Assembly (NCBI RefSeq): GCF_028416635.1
Contig: NZ_CP114013.1
Location: 1,054,001-1,118,000, forward strand
DNA length: 64,000 bases
Direction: 5' to 3'
Origin: Baekduia alba
GTDB lineage: Bacteria > Actinomycetota > Thermoleophilia > Solirubrobacterales > Solirubrobacteraceae
The first letter of the stretch is position 1, and every line of letters begins with the position of its first letter. Shown one piece after another: positions 17,594 through 24,600 of this stretch. The position numbers and the translations under genes are program-made. The notes beneath the pieces are model-generated. The model did not search any database, was not told the origin of the DNA, and saw only the letters and a list, made by a program, of their open reading frames with translations.

Positions 17594-18547
17594 ATGTCCG
17601 CCGGGTGCGTGATCGGCGTCGATCTCGGCGGCACCAAGCTGCTCGCAGGGGTCGTCGACGCCGACCTGAACGTCCACCATCGGGTGTTCCGCCATGCCCG
17701 CGAGGGCAAGGGGCCCGATCAGCTGCTCGACGTCCTCGTCGCGGCGGTCGAGGAGGCGCGTGAAGCGGCGGATGGAGAGGTTAGGGCAGTCGGCTTCGGT
17801 GTCCCGTCGTTGGTGGATCCTGCAACTGGAGTTGCCAACACGACAGTTCACCTGCCGTTGCGGGATGTCCCGCTGAAGGACGTCATGGCCGAGCGCCTGG
17901 GCGTCCCGGTGGCGGTCGACAACGACGCCAACGCCGCGATGGTCGCCGAGCACCGCCACGGTGCGGCGGTTGGGGCGTCGTGCGCCGCTTTGCTGACGCT
18001 GGGGACCGGGATCGGCGGCGGGATCGTCGCCGACGGTCGCGTCGTCCGCGGCGCGCACGGCGGGGCGGGGGAGTGGGGGCACATGGTGATCGCGGCCGAC
18101 GGACCGCTGTGCACGTGCGGCAACCGCGGGTGCCTGGAGATGCTGGTGAGCGGCACCGCGTTGGGCCGGGCGGCCGCCGAGGCGGCGGTGGCGCTGCCGG
18201 ACTCCGGGTTCGGGCGCGCGCTGGCCGCGGGGCGGTCGATCACCGGGATGCTGGCGACCGAGCTGGCCCATGACGGCGACCCGGTGGCGCGTGACGTGGT
18301 CGCGTCGATCGGCCACTACCTCGGCGTCGGGATCGGGAACGTGGTCAACATCCTCAACCCGGAGGTCGTGGTGGTCGGCGGGGGTGTCATCGCGGCGGGC
18401 GAGCTGCTGCTGGCGCCGGCGCGCAAGGTCGTGGCCGAGCGCGCGCTGGCGCCGTCGCGCGACCAGGTCCGGATCGTGCCGACGCGGTTCGGCGACGCCA
18501 GCGGCATGATCGGCGCGGCGGTCCTGGCCATGGACCTGGTGGCGTGA
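17594..18547 (+). CDS. ROK family sugar kinase (glucokinase-like)
   Basis: A 317-residue cytoplasmic kinase of the ROK family, most like actinobacterial glucokinases. The phosphate-1 loop is GVDLGGTKL (about 8-16). DNDANAAMVAEH holds the catalytic Asp. LGTGIGGGIV is the phosphate-2 loop and E-W-G-H-M precedes the zinc-binding CTCGNRGCLE. VVVGGGV is near the C-terminus. There is no N-terminal helix-turn-helix, so it is an enzyme rather than a repressor. The ATG 17594 follows a -10 box by 7 nt. Its TGA is 1 nt from the GTG of the first mini-ORF leading to rsmI. Confidence 0.9.
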   Translation: MSAGCVIGVDLGGTKLLAGVVDADLNVHHRVFRHAREGKGPDQLLDVLVAAVEEAREAADGEVRAVGFGVPSLVDPATGVANTTVHLPLRDVPLKDVMAERLGVPVAVDNDANAAMVAEHRHGAAVGASCAALLTLGTGIGGGIVADGRVVRGAHGGAGEWGHMVIAADGPLCTCGNRGCLEMLVSGTALGRAAAEAAVALPDSGFGRALAAGRSITGMLATELAHDGDPVARDVVASIGHYLGVGIGNVVNILNPEVVVVGGGVIAAGELLLAPARKVVAERALAPSRDQVRIVPTRFGDASGMIGAAVLAMDLVA

Positions 18548-18548
18548 G

Positions 18549-18626
18549 GTGAGCGCGGACGGCGTCGGTCGTCTGGTGGTGTGCCCGACACTGGGCGTCG
18601 GCGTCGGCGCCGAGGTCGCGTCGTGA
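18549..18626 (+). CDS. Mini-ORF 1 of the rsmI 5' array
   Basis: Twenty-five codons from GTG 18549, one base after the ROK stop codon. Its middle (GRLVVCPT) repeats the RsmI N-terminus, then diverges to LGVGVGAEVAS. Its TGA (18624-18626) overlaps the GTG of the next mini-ORF as GTGA. It could be the original rsmI start before duplication. Translation is unproven. Confidence 0.3.
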   Translation: MSADGVGRLVVCPTLGVGVGAEVAS

Positions 18627-18682
18627 CGGGGCGTTTGGTGGTGTGCCCGACACTGGGCGTCGGCGCCGAGGTCGCGTCGTGA
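18623..18682 (+). CDS. Mini-ORF 2 of the rsmI 5' array
   Basis: Nineteen codons (MTGRLVVCPTLGVGAEVAS). The first ten residues equal those of RsmI. The TGA at 18680-18682 overlaps the next GTG (18679-18681) as GTGA, the geometry used for translational coupling elsewhere in this window. Confidence 0.3.
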   Translation: MTGRLVVCPTLGVGAEVAS

Positions 18683-18738
18683 CGGGGCGTCTGGTGGTGT
18701 GCCCGACGCTGGGCGTCGGCGCCGAGGTCGCGTCGTGA
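18679..18738 (+). CDS. Mini-ORF 3 of the rsmI 5' array
   Basis: The same 19-residue peptide as mini-ORF 2, with two synonymous changes. Its TGA (18736-18738) overlaps the GTG start of rsmI at 18735, so ribosomes finishing it would be placed on the rsmI start. Confidence 0.3.
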   Translation: MTGRLVVCPTLGVGAEVAS

Positions 18739-19544
18739 CGGGGCGTTTGGTGGTGTGCCCGACGCCGATCGGCAACCTGGAGGACATCACGCTGCGGGTG
18801 CTCAGCGCGCTGCGCGAGGCCGACGTGATCGCCTGCGAGGACACGCGCCACACGCGGATCTTGTTGGACAAGTACGGCGTGAGCGCGCGGACCGTGAGCT
18901 ACCACGAGCACAACGAGGCCTCGCGGGCGTCGGAGCTGGTGGCGCGGATCCGGGACGGCGAGACCGTGGCGCTGGTGAGCGACGCCGGCATGCCGTTGGT
19001 CAACGACCCCGGCTTCGTGCTGGTGCAGGCCTGCGTGGCCGCCGGGATCGGCGTCGAGGTGCTGCCAGGGCCGTCGGCGGCGCTGACGGCCCTGGTCGCG
19101 TCGGGGCTGCCGGCGACGACGTGGCGGTTCGTCGGGTTCCTGCCGCGCAAGCAGGGCGAGTTGTCGTCCTTGCTCGGCTCGGCGGCGGAGACCCTGGTCG
19201 CCTTCGAATCCCCGCGTCGCCTGTCCGCGTCGTTGGAGATCCTCACCGCGCTCGATCCCGGTCGCCCGGTCGCGGTCTGCCGCGAGCTGACCAAGCTCCA
19301 CGAGGAGATCCTGCGCGGCACCGCCTCCGAGTTGTCCTCGCACTTCTCCTCGACCGAGCCCCGCGGCGAGATCGTCGTCGTCATCGGCGCCGCGCCGGCC
19401 GAAGACCTCGAGCTCGGCCCCGCGCTGTCGGCGCTGACGAAGCTGGTCGAGGCGGGAGCGAAGACACGCCCGGCGGCGGCCGTCGTGTCCGAGCTGACGG
19501 GCGTACCGGCCAACACGCTGTACAAGGCGCTGACGGACCGCTGA
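18735..19544 (+). CDS. rsmI: 16S rRNA (cytidine1402-2'-O)-methyltransferase
   Basis: A 269-residue tetrapyrrole-methylase-fold enzyme that 2'-O-methylates C1402 of 16S rRNA with SAM. Characteristic segments are VCPTPIGNLEDITLR (8-22), ADVIACEDTRHTRILLDKYG, LVSDAGMPLVNDPG (SAM loop), LPGPSAALTAL, FVGFLPRK and CRELTKLHEE. Length is normal. The start GTG 18735 places MTGRLVVCPTPIGN as the N-terminus, which matches the family. An open frame continues upstream, but that is repeat DNA. Translation is probably coupled to the mini-ORFs before it, since no Shine-Dalgarno is present. Confidence 0.95.
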   Translation: MTGRLVVCPTPIGNLEDITLRVLSALREADVIACEDTRHTRILLDKYGVSARTVSYHEHNEASRASELVARIRDGETVALVSDAGMPLVNDPGFVLVQACVAAGIGVEVLPGPSAALTALVASGLPATTWRFVGFLPRKQGELSSLLGSAAETLVAFESPRRLSASLEILTALDPGRPVAVCRELTKLHEEILRGTASELSSHFSSTEPRGEIVVVIGAAPAEDLELGPALSALTKLVEAGAKTRPAAAVVSELTGVPANTLYKALTDR

Positions 19545-19790
19545 TCGCGGGGGCGGCGGCGGGCCCGCCGCGTCGTCGCGACCGCTCTGCGGTCTCCGCG
19601 CCGGCCCCCATCGCCACCGCCGCCTCGGTCGACGCGCCTCCGTCGCCTCGGCAGCCCGGGCGTGGCCGGCCGCGGTCGGCCGACCCGGCAGCGGGATCGT
19701 CTTCGGCGATCCACCCTCACATCGTCGAGCAACACCTACGACTTCGTTCCAACTCTGCGCAGATCGCCGGTGACGCCGCGCCGGCGGCCA
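19545..19790. other. Intergenic region with two small hairpins
   Basis: No gene is seen in these 246 bp. Two perfect dyads occur: GACCGC-TCT-GCGGTC (19580-19594), which may end the rsmI transcript although no T-tract follows, and GGATCG-N7-CGATCC (19694-19712). Open frames on the minus strand are shadows. Confidence 0.4.
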
Positions 19791-19803
19791 TAGCTTCGGT
19801 CCG
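19791..19803 (+). promoter_or_regulatory. -10 box of the M23-like gene, leaderless
   Basis: TAGCTT (19791-19796), 7 nt and then ATG 19804, with no ribosome-binding site. Confidence 0.5.
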
Positions 19804-20505
19804 ATGCCTCGGAAGGTGCTCTGCCTGTCGCTCGCCGTCACGGCCCTCTTGGTGGTGCTCGAGGGGGTCGGAGCTCAGTCGGCGATCGCGGGGGAGCGCT
19901 GGCGCCGGCCGTTGCCGGGAGGTGCGGTCGTCGGTGCGTTCTCGTTCGAGCGCTCGGCGCCGTATGTGCGCGGCCGGCGCCGAGGTGTCGACTTCGCGGG
20001 GACTCCCGGCACGCCGGTGCTCGCGGCGTGCGACGGCACGGTCACATACGCCGGTCGGGTGCCCGAGCCGCGCTTCGGACGCGGCGTGACCATCCGGTGC
20101 GACCGCCTCGTCGCGACCGAGTTGGGGTTGTCGGTCGCGTTCGTCAGGCGCGGCGCGCATGTGACGTCCGGCGCGCCGGTCGGGGTGCTCGCAGCCAGCG
20201 GAACCCTCCGCCTCGGCGCCCGCGTCGCCACCGATCGCCAGGGCTACCTCGACCCACTGCCGCTCATCGACGACGCTCCGCCGAGCATCGCGCCGCCCGT
20301 CGTCCCGCGCAGCCACAACCGGCGAACGAGACCCGCGGCCCGGTCGCCCTACGCCGCGCCCGCGTCCCGCCCGGCTCCCGGCACCTTCCCGTGGCCCGCC
20401 TTCGCCGGCCTCGCGCTCGTGACCACCGCGGCCGCGGGAGGTGGCGCCATGCGCGCCCACCACCGGCGTCGCACGCAGCGACAGACCGCACCGGCCACGC
20501 GTTAG
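19804..20505 (+). CDS. Secreted M23/LytM-like protein, catalytically degenerate
   Basis: A 233-residue exported protein. A signal peptide (about 1-28, LCLSLAVTALLVVLEGVG) precedes a LytM-like domain (about 45-150) with RRRGVDFAGTPGTPVLAACD followed by GTVTYAG. In active M23 endopeptidases the first motif starts with a zinc His (HxGxDF), and later HL and HLH motifs supply the rest. Here the first His is Arg, and the later positions read LGLSVAF and LRLGARV, so all zinc His are missing. It is probably a regulatory or binding relative, as EnvC and NlpD are in other bacteria. A second hydrophobic segment (FAGLALVTTAAAGGGAM) near the C-terminus and a basic tail suggest a membrane anchor. Confidence 0.75.
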   Translation: MPRKVLCLSLAVTALLVVLEGVGAQSAIAGERWRRPLPGGAVVGAFSFERSAPYVRGRRRGVDFAGTPGTPVLAACDGTVTYAGRVPEPRFGRGVTIRCDRLVATELGLSVAFVRRGAHVTSGAPVGVLAASGTLRLGARVATDRQGYLDPLPLIDDAPPSIAPPVVPRSHNRRTRPAARSPYAAPASRPAPGTFPWPAFAGLALVTTAAAGGGAMRAHHRRRTQRQTAPATR

Positions 20506-20536
20506 CCGCCAAGCGATCTCGCCCCGGCCACCCCGA

Positions 20537-20553
20537 TAGCCTCAGACCCACGC
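20537..20553 (+). promoter_or_regulatory. -10 box of the metG operon
   Basis: TAGCCT (20537-20542) is followed by 11 nt and ATG 20554, with no Shine-Dalgarno. It leads a six-gene operon. Confidence 0.4.
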
Positions 20554-22101
20554 ATGGCCTCCTTCTACGTCACGACCCCGATCTACTACGTCAACGCTGC
20601 CCCGCACCTTGGGCATGCCTACACGACGATCGCTGCGGATGTGATGGCTCGGCATCACCGGCAGAGGGGCGATGACGTGTTCTTCCTCACCGGCACGGAT
20701 GAGCATGGGGAGCCGGTGGCGCTCGCGGCGGAGGCGGCCGGGGTGACGCCGAGGGAGCTGGCCGACAAGAACGCGGAGCGGTTCAAGGCGCTGGCGCCGG
20801 TGCTCAACGTCACCAACGACTTCTTCATCCGGACGTCGGACCCCGAGCACGTGAAGGCCGTGCAGGAGGTCCTGACCAAGGTGAAGGACAACGGCTACGT
20901 CGAGCTCGGCACCTACGAGGGGTGGTACTGCCCGCGCTGCGCCGACTTCAAGTCCGAGCAGGAGATCGTGGACGGCGACCGCTGCCCGATCCACCTCATC
21001 GAGCTCGACTGGGAGCAGGAGGAGAATTACTTCTTCAAGCTCTCCAAGCTCCAGGACCGCCTCGAAGAGCTCTACGCCAAGCACCCGGACTTCGTCACCC
21101 CGTCGACGCGCCGCAACGAGGCGTTGTCCTTCATCAAGGGTGGCCTCCAGGACGTCTCCCTCACGCGCGGGAAGCTCACGTGGGGCGTCCCGGTGCCGTG
21201 GGACGAGAAGCACGTGTTCTACGTGTGGTTCGACGCGCTGCTCAACTACTACACGGCGCTCACGTACGCCAAGCCCGGCCAAGACCTACGAGAGGAGTTC
21301 TGGCCGGCCTCCTACCACCTCATCGCCAAGGACATCCTGAAGTTCCACTGCGTCTTCTGGCCGGCGCTGCTGATGGCCGCCGACCTGCCGCTGCCCAAGC
21401 ACGTCTTCGTGCACGGGTACCTGCTGCTCGAAGGCCACAAGATGTCCAAGTCGCTCGGCAACGTCCTCGACCCGTTCGAGGTCATCGACAAGTACGGCGC
21501 CGACGCGCTGCGCTTCTACCTGCTGCGCGACGTCAGCTTCGGCCAGGACGGCTCGGTCTCCACGGCCGACTTCGAGAAGCGCTACGAGTCCGAGCTGGCC
21601 AACGACTTCGGCAACCTCGCGAGCCGCACGATCAAGATGGTCCTGCGCTACCGGGACGGCGCGGTCCCGCAGGTCGAGCCGGACCCGACCCTCCAACCCG
21701 ACTTCGAAGGCCTGCAGGACCGCGTGTCCGCGCTCGTCGGTCGCGCCGAGCTGACGCCCGCCCTCGAGGAGATCTGGCAGCGCGTGCGCCGCCTCAACCG
21801 CTACGTCGACGAGCAGGCGCCGTGGAAGCTGGCCAAGGAGGAGGGCCGCGCGGCCGACCTCGACCGGACGCTCGCGACGCTCGTCGAGGGCCTGCGCGTC
21901 GTCACCGTCCTCCTGTACCCCTGGATCCCGGAGCGTGCCGCGACCCTGATGCACGCGCTCGGGGCGCCCGCCGACGTCGAGCTCACCGACACCAACCCCG
22001 CGCTCTCCCTCGCGACCGCGAAGCTCGGCGCCCGCGTCCCGACGCACGTCACCGACCTCGACCCGCTGTTCCCCAAGCAGCAGCCCCCGAAGGCCGCGTG
22101 A
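20554..22101 (+). CDS. metG: Methionyl-tRNA synthetase
   Basis: A 515-residue class I aminoacyl-tRNA synthetase. The HIGH motif is HLGH (AAPHLGHAYTT, about 17-20) and the KMSKS loop is HKMSKSLGNV (about 296-305). A zinc knuckle of the Thermus type is suggested by WYCPRCADF and DRCPIH. The anticodon-binding helical domain follows (ALEEIWQRVRRLNRYVDEQAPWK is split across about 410-432). There is no C-terminal tRNA-binding OB fold, consistent with the short form. It heads an operon in which every following gene starts with a GTG overlapping the previous TGA. Confidence 0.97.
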   Translation: MASFYVTTPIYYVNAAPHLGHAYTTIAADVMARHHRQRGDDVFFLTGTDEHGEPVALAAEAAGVTPRELADKNAERFKALAPVLNVTNDFFIRTSDPEHVKAVQEVLTKVKDNGYVELGTYEGWYCPRCADFKSEQEIVDGDRCPIHLIELDWEQEENYFFKLSKLQDRLEELYAKHPDFVTPSTRRNEALSFIKGGLQDVSLTRGKLTWGVPVPWDEKHVFYVWFDALLNYYTALTYAKPGQDLREEFWPASYHLIAKDILKFHCVFWPALLMAADLPLPKHVFVHGYLLLEGHKMSKSLGNVLDPFEVIDKYGADALRFYLLRDVSFGQDGSVSTADFEKRYESELANDFGNLASRTIKMVLRYRDGAVPQVEPDPTLQPDFEGLQDRVSALVGRAELTPALEEIWQRVRRLNRYVDEQAPWKLAKEEGRAADLDRTLATLVEGLRVVTVLLYPWIPERAATLMHALGAPADVELTDTNPALSLATAKLGARVPTHVTDLDPLFPKQQPPKAA

Positions 22102-22859
22102 TCGACTCCCACACCCATCTCGACTCCTGCGGGGCGGGCGGGGGACCGAGTCCCGCGGAGCTGGTAGCGGCGGCGACGCGCGTTGGCGTGACGCGTATCC
22201 TCACCGTCGGCCAGGACGGTGCGACCGGCCGCGCGGCGCTCGCCGCCGCCGAGGCGTTCCCGCAGGTCTACGCCGCGATCGGCCACCACCCCAACCAGGC
22301 GACCGGCTTCGGCGACGCGCACCTGGCCGAGATCCAGGCCCTCGCCGCGCATGACCGCTGCCGCGCGATCGGCGAGACCGGTCTGGACTACTTCCGCGAC
22401 TACGCGCCGCGCGCCGACCAGGAGCGCGCGTTCCACGCCCAGATCGAGCTCGCCAAGGACACCAACAAGCCGTTGGTCATCCACACGCGCGCGGCCGAGG
22501 ACGACACGATCGCCACGCTGCGCCGGCGGGCCGCCGGCGTCCGCGTCATCCTCCACTGCTTCTCGATGCCCGACCGCCTGGACGAGTGCCTGGCCGAGGG
22601 CTGGTGGATCTCGTTCGCCGGGAACGTCACCTACCCCAAGAACGAGGACCTGGCCGCCGCTGCCGAGCGCGTGCCCGACGATCGCGTCCTCGTCGAGACC
22701 GACGCGCCCTACCTGACGCCGCAGCCGCTGCGCAAGGAGCGCAACCAGCCGGCGTACGTGACCGAGACCGCGCGTTTCGTCGCCGACCGTCGCGGTCAGG
22801 CCTACGAGGCGTTCAACCAGATCGTCGAGCGCAACGCGGCCGAGCTGTTCGGGTGGTGA
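22098..22859 (+). CDS. tatD: TatD family metal-dependent DNase
   Basis: A 253-residue TIM-barrel hydrolase of the TatD/YcfH group, a metal-dependent deoxyribonuclease. Metal ligands are seen in DSHTHLD (3-9), GETGLDYFRD, VIHTRAAE, LHCFS and ETDAPYL. The GTG start overlaps the metG stop as GTGA. The metG-tatD-rsmA order is conserved in many actinobacteria and supports the identity. Confidence 0.93.
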   Translation: MIDSHTHLDSCGAGGGPSPAELVAAATRVGVTRILTVGQDGATGRAALAAAEAFPQVYAAIGHHPNQATGFGDAHLAEIQALAAHDRCRAIGETGLDYFRDYAPRADQERAFHAQIELAKDTNKPLVIHTRAAEDDTIATLRRRAAGVRVILHCFSMPDRLDECLAEGWWISFAGNVTYPKNEDLAAAAERVPDDRVLVETDAPYLTPQPLRKERNQPAYVTETARFVADRRGQAYEAFNQIVERNAAELFGW

Positions 22860-23725
22860 CGCGCGCCGTGCCCACCGAGCCCCCGCCGGCCGGTCCCGAC
22901 GCCGACCTTCCCTCCCAGCCCAGCCTGCGCCGGATGCGCGCGTTCGCCGTGCGCCCGAAGCGCGACCTCGGCCAGAACTTCCTGATCGACTCCAACATCC
23001 TGGGCGTGATCGAACGCGCCGCGGAGCTGGAGCCCCAGGACGTGGCGCTCGAGATCGGCGGCGGCCTGGGTGTGCTCTCCGAGCACCTGGCGGCGCGCAC
23101 GGCGCACACGCATGTCGTCGAGCTCGACCGCTCGCTGGAGCCCGCGCTGCGCGACGCGCTCGCGCCCTACGCGGACAAGACGACGCTGCACCTCGGCGAC
23201 GCGCTCCACCTCGACCTCCCGAGCCTCGACCCGCCGCCGACCAAGGTGGTGGCCAACCTCCCGTACGGCATCGCGGCGACCGCGATCCTCAACACGGTGT
23301 TCGAGCTGCCGACGGTCACCCGCTGGGTCGCGATGGTGCAGAAGGAGGTGGGCGAGCGCTTCGCGGCGCAGGCCGGGACGTCGGCCTACGGCGTGCCGTC
23401 CGTGCTCGCGCAGCTCGCGTGCGCCGTCAAGGTGCACCGCAGCGTCGCGCGCACGGTCTTCCATCCGGTGCCGAACGTCGACTCCGTCCTCGTCGTGCTG
23501 ACCCGGACCGGTGAGGCGCCGTCACCGGCGCTGCGCAAGATCGTCCAGGGCGCGTTCGCCCACCGCCGCAAGGCGCTGCCGCGATCGCTGCAGCTCCACA
23601 CCGGCGACAAGGCGCTGCGCGACCGCGCCCGCGCCGCGCTCGCCGACCTCGGCCTGCCCGAGGACGCGCGCGCCGAGCGCCTCACGCCCGACCAGTTCCG
23701 CGGGCTGGGGGAGCGGCTGGCGTGA
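22856..23725 (+). CDS. rsmA: 16S rRNA adenine(1518/1519)-N6-dimethyltransferase
   Basis: A 289-residue SAM-dependent methyltransferase (KsgA) that dimethylates A1518 and A1519 of 16S rRNA during small-subunit maturation. Motifs are KRDLGQNFLIDSNIL (about 39-53), the SAM loop EIGGGLGVLSEHL (usually EIGPG; Pro is Gly here), VVELDRSLEP, GDALHLDL and the catalytic NLPYGIAA. The C-terminal helical domain carries AFAHRRKALPRSL. A 35-residue polar extension precedes the domain. GTG 22856 overlaps the tatD stop; GTG 22868 is an alternative. Confidence 0.95.
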   Translation: MTRAVPTEPPPAGPDADLPSQPSLRRMRAFAVRPKRDLGQNFLIDSNILGVIERAAELEPQDVALEIGGGLGVLSEHLAARTAHTHVVELDRSLEPALRDALAPYADKTTLHLGDALHLDLPSLDPPPTKVVANLPYGIAATAILNTVFELPTVTRWVAMVQKEVGERFAAQAGTSAYGVPSVLAQLACAVKVHRSVARTVFHPVPNVDSVLVVLTRTGEAPSPALRKIVQGAFAHRRKALPRSLQLHTGDKALRDRARAALADLGLPEDARAERLTPDQFRGLGERLA

Positions 23726-24600
23726 GACTCGAGACGCGCGCGCCCGGCAAGATCAACGTCTGCCTGTTCCTCGGGCCGACGCGCGCCGACGGCCGCCATG
23801 AGCTCGTGTCGATCATGCAGTCGGTGACGCTCGCCGACCGGCTCCGCCTGGAGGACCAGGTCGGCGGTGGCGGCGCCGGCGCGCGCGACCGCGTCGACTG
23901 CCCCGGCGTCGACGGCGACAACCTCGTCACGACCGCGATCGAGCGCTTCCGCGCCGCCACCGGCTGGGCCGGCGAGCCCGTGCGCATCAGCATCGACAAG
24001 CGCCTGCCGGTCGCGGCCGGGATGGCCGGCGGGTCGGCCGACGCCGCCGCCGCGCTGCGCCTCCTCGCGCGCGCGTCAGGCCTCGAGGACCGCGACGTGC
24101 TGCACGAGATCGCCGCCGGCCTCGGCGCCGACGTGCCGGCCCAGGTCACGCCGGGCCGCGTCCTGGCCACCGGCGTGGGCGACGTCGTCGAGCGCGTGCC
24201 CGGCGTCCCGCGCTACGGCGTCCTGGTCGTCCCGTCGGCCACGCCGCTGCTGACCGCCGACGTGTACCGGGAGGCCGACCGCCTCGGCCTGCCGCGCAGC
24301 GCGGCGGACCTCGAGCAGGCCCTCGCACAGGTCCGCGACGCGCTGCCCGACATCCCCGACGCGCTGTGCGTCAACGAGCTCCAGCCCGCCGCGCTCTCGC
24401 TGCGCCCGGAGCTGGAGGACACGCTGGCGCGCGTCAAGGCCGCCGGCGCCGACGTCGCGCTGGTCTCCGGCTCCGGGCCCACCGTCCTCGGGCTGTTCCA
24501 CGACCGCCACGCCGCCAAGGCCGCGCGCGACCGGCACTTCCCGGGCTGCAAGGTCGCCAAGCCGGTCGGCCCGCATGGCGGCGAGGTCCTGGCCGCGTGA
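23722..24600 (+). CDS. ispE: 4-diphosphocytidyl-2-C-methyl-D-erythritol kinase
   Basis: A 292-residue GHMP kinase of the MEP (non-mevalonate) isoprenoid pathway that phosphorylates the 2-hydroxyl of CDP-methylerythritol with ATP. It has the substrate motif APGKINVCLFLG (8-19), the ATP loop PVAAGMAGGSADAAAALR (about 94-111) and the C-terminal GHMP motif VSGSGPTVLGLF. The length is normal. The GTG start overlaps the rsmA stop by 4 bp (GTGA), as expected for the conserved rsmA-ispE pair. Confidence 0.95.
   Translation: MRLETRAPGKINVCLFLGPTRADGRHELVSIMQSVTLADRLRLEDQVGGGGAGARDRVDCPGVDGDNLVTTAIERFRAATGWAGEPVRISIDKRLPVAAGMAGGSADAAAALRLLARASGLEDRDVLHEIAAGLGADVPAQVTPGRVLATGVGDVVERVPGVPRYGVLVVPSATPLLTADVYREADRLGLPRSAADLEQALAQVRDALPDIPDALCVNELQPAALSLRPELEDTLARVKAAGADVALVSGSGPTVLGLFHDRHAAKAARDRHFPGCKVAKPVGPHGGEVLAA

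Larger units (their letters stand above)
18570..18764 (+). repeat. Tandem repeat, 56-bp period, duplicating the rsmI 5' end
   Basis: Four copies of one unit run head to tail: copy 0 from 18570 (with a 6-bp insertion), copies 1 and 2 from 18623 and 18679, and copy 3 from 18735, which is the true rsmI start and diverges after 30 bp. Copies 1-3 differ at only two positions, TTG/CTG and ACA/ACG, both synonymous in the mini-ORF frame. The period of 56 is not a multiple of three, so each copy shifts the frame and ends in a stop that overlaps the next GTG. Confidence 0.9.

Noticed and set aside
18570-18764. CRISPR array
   Set aside because: Units are directly tandem with no unique spacers and include coding sequence of rsmI.
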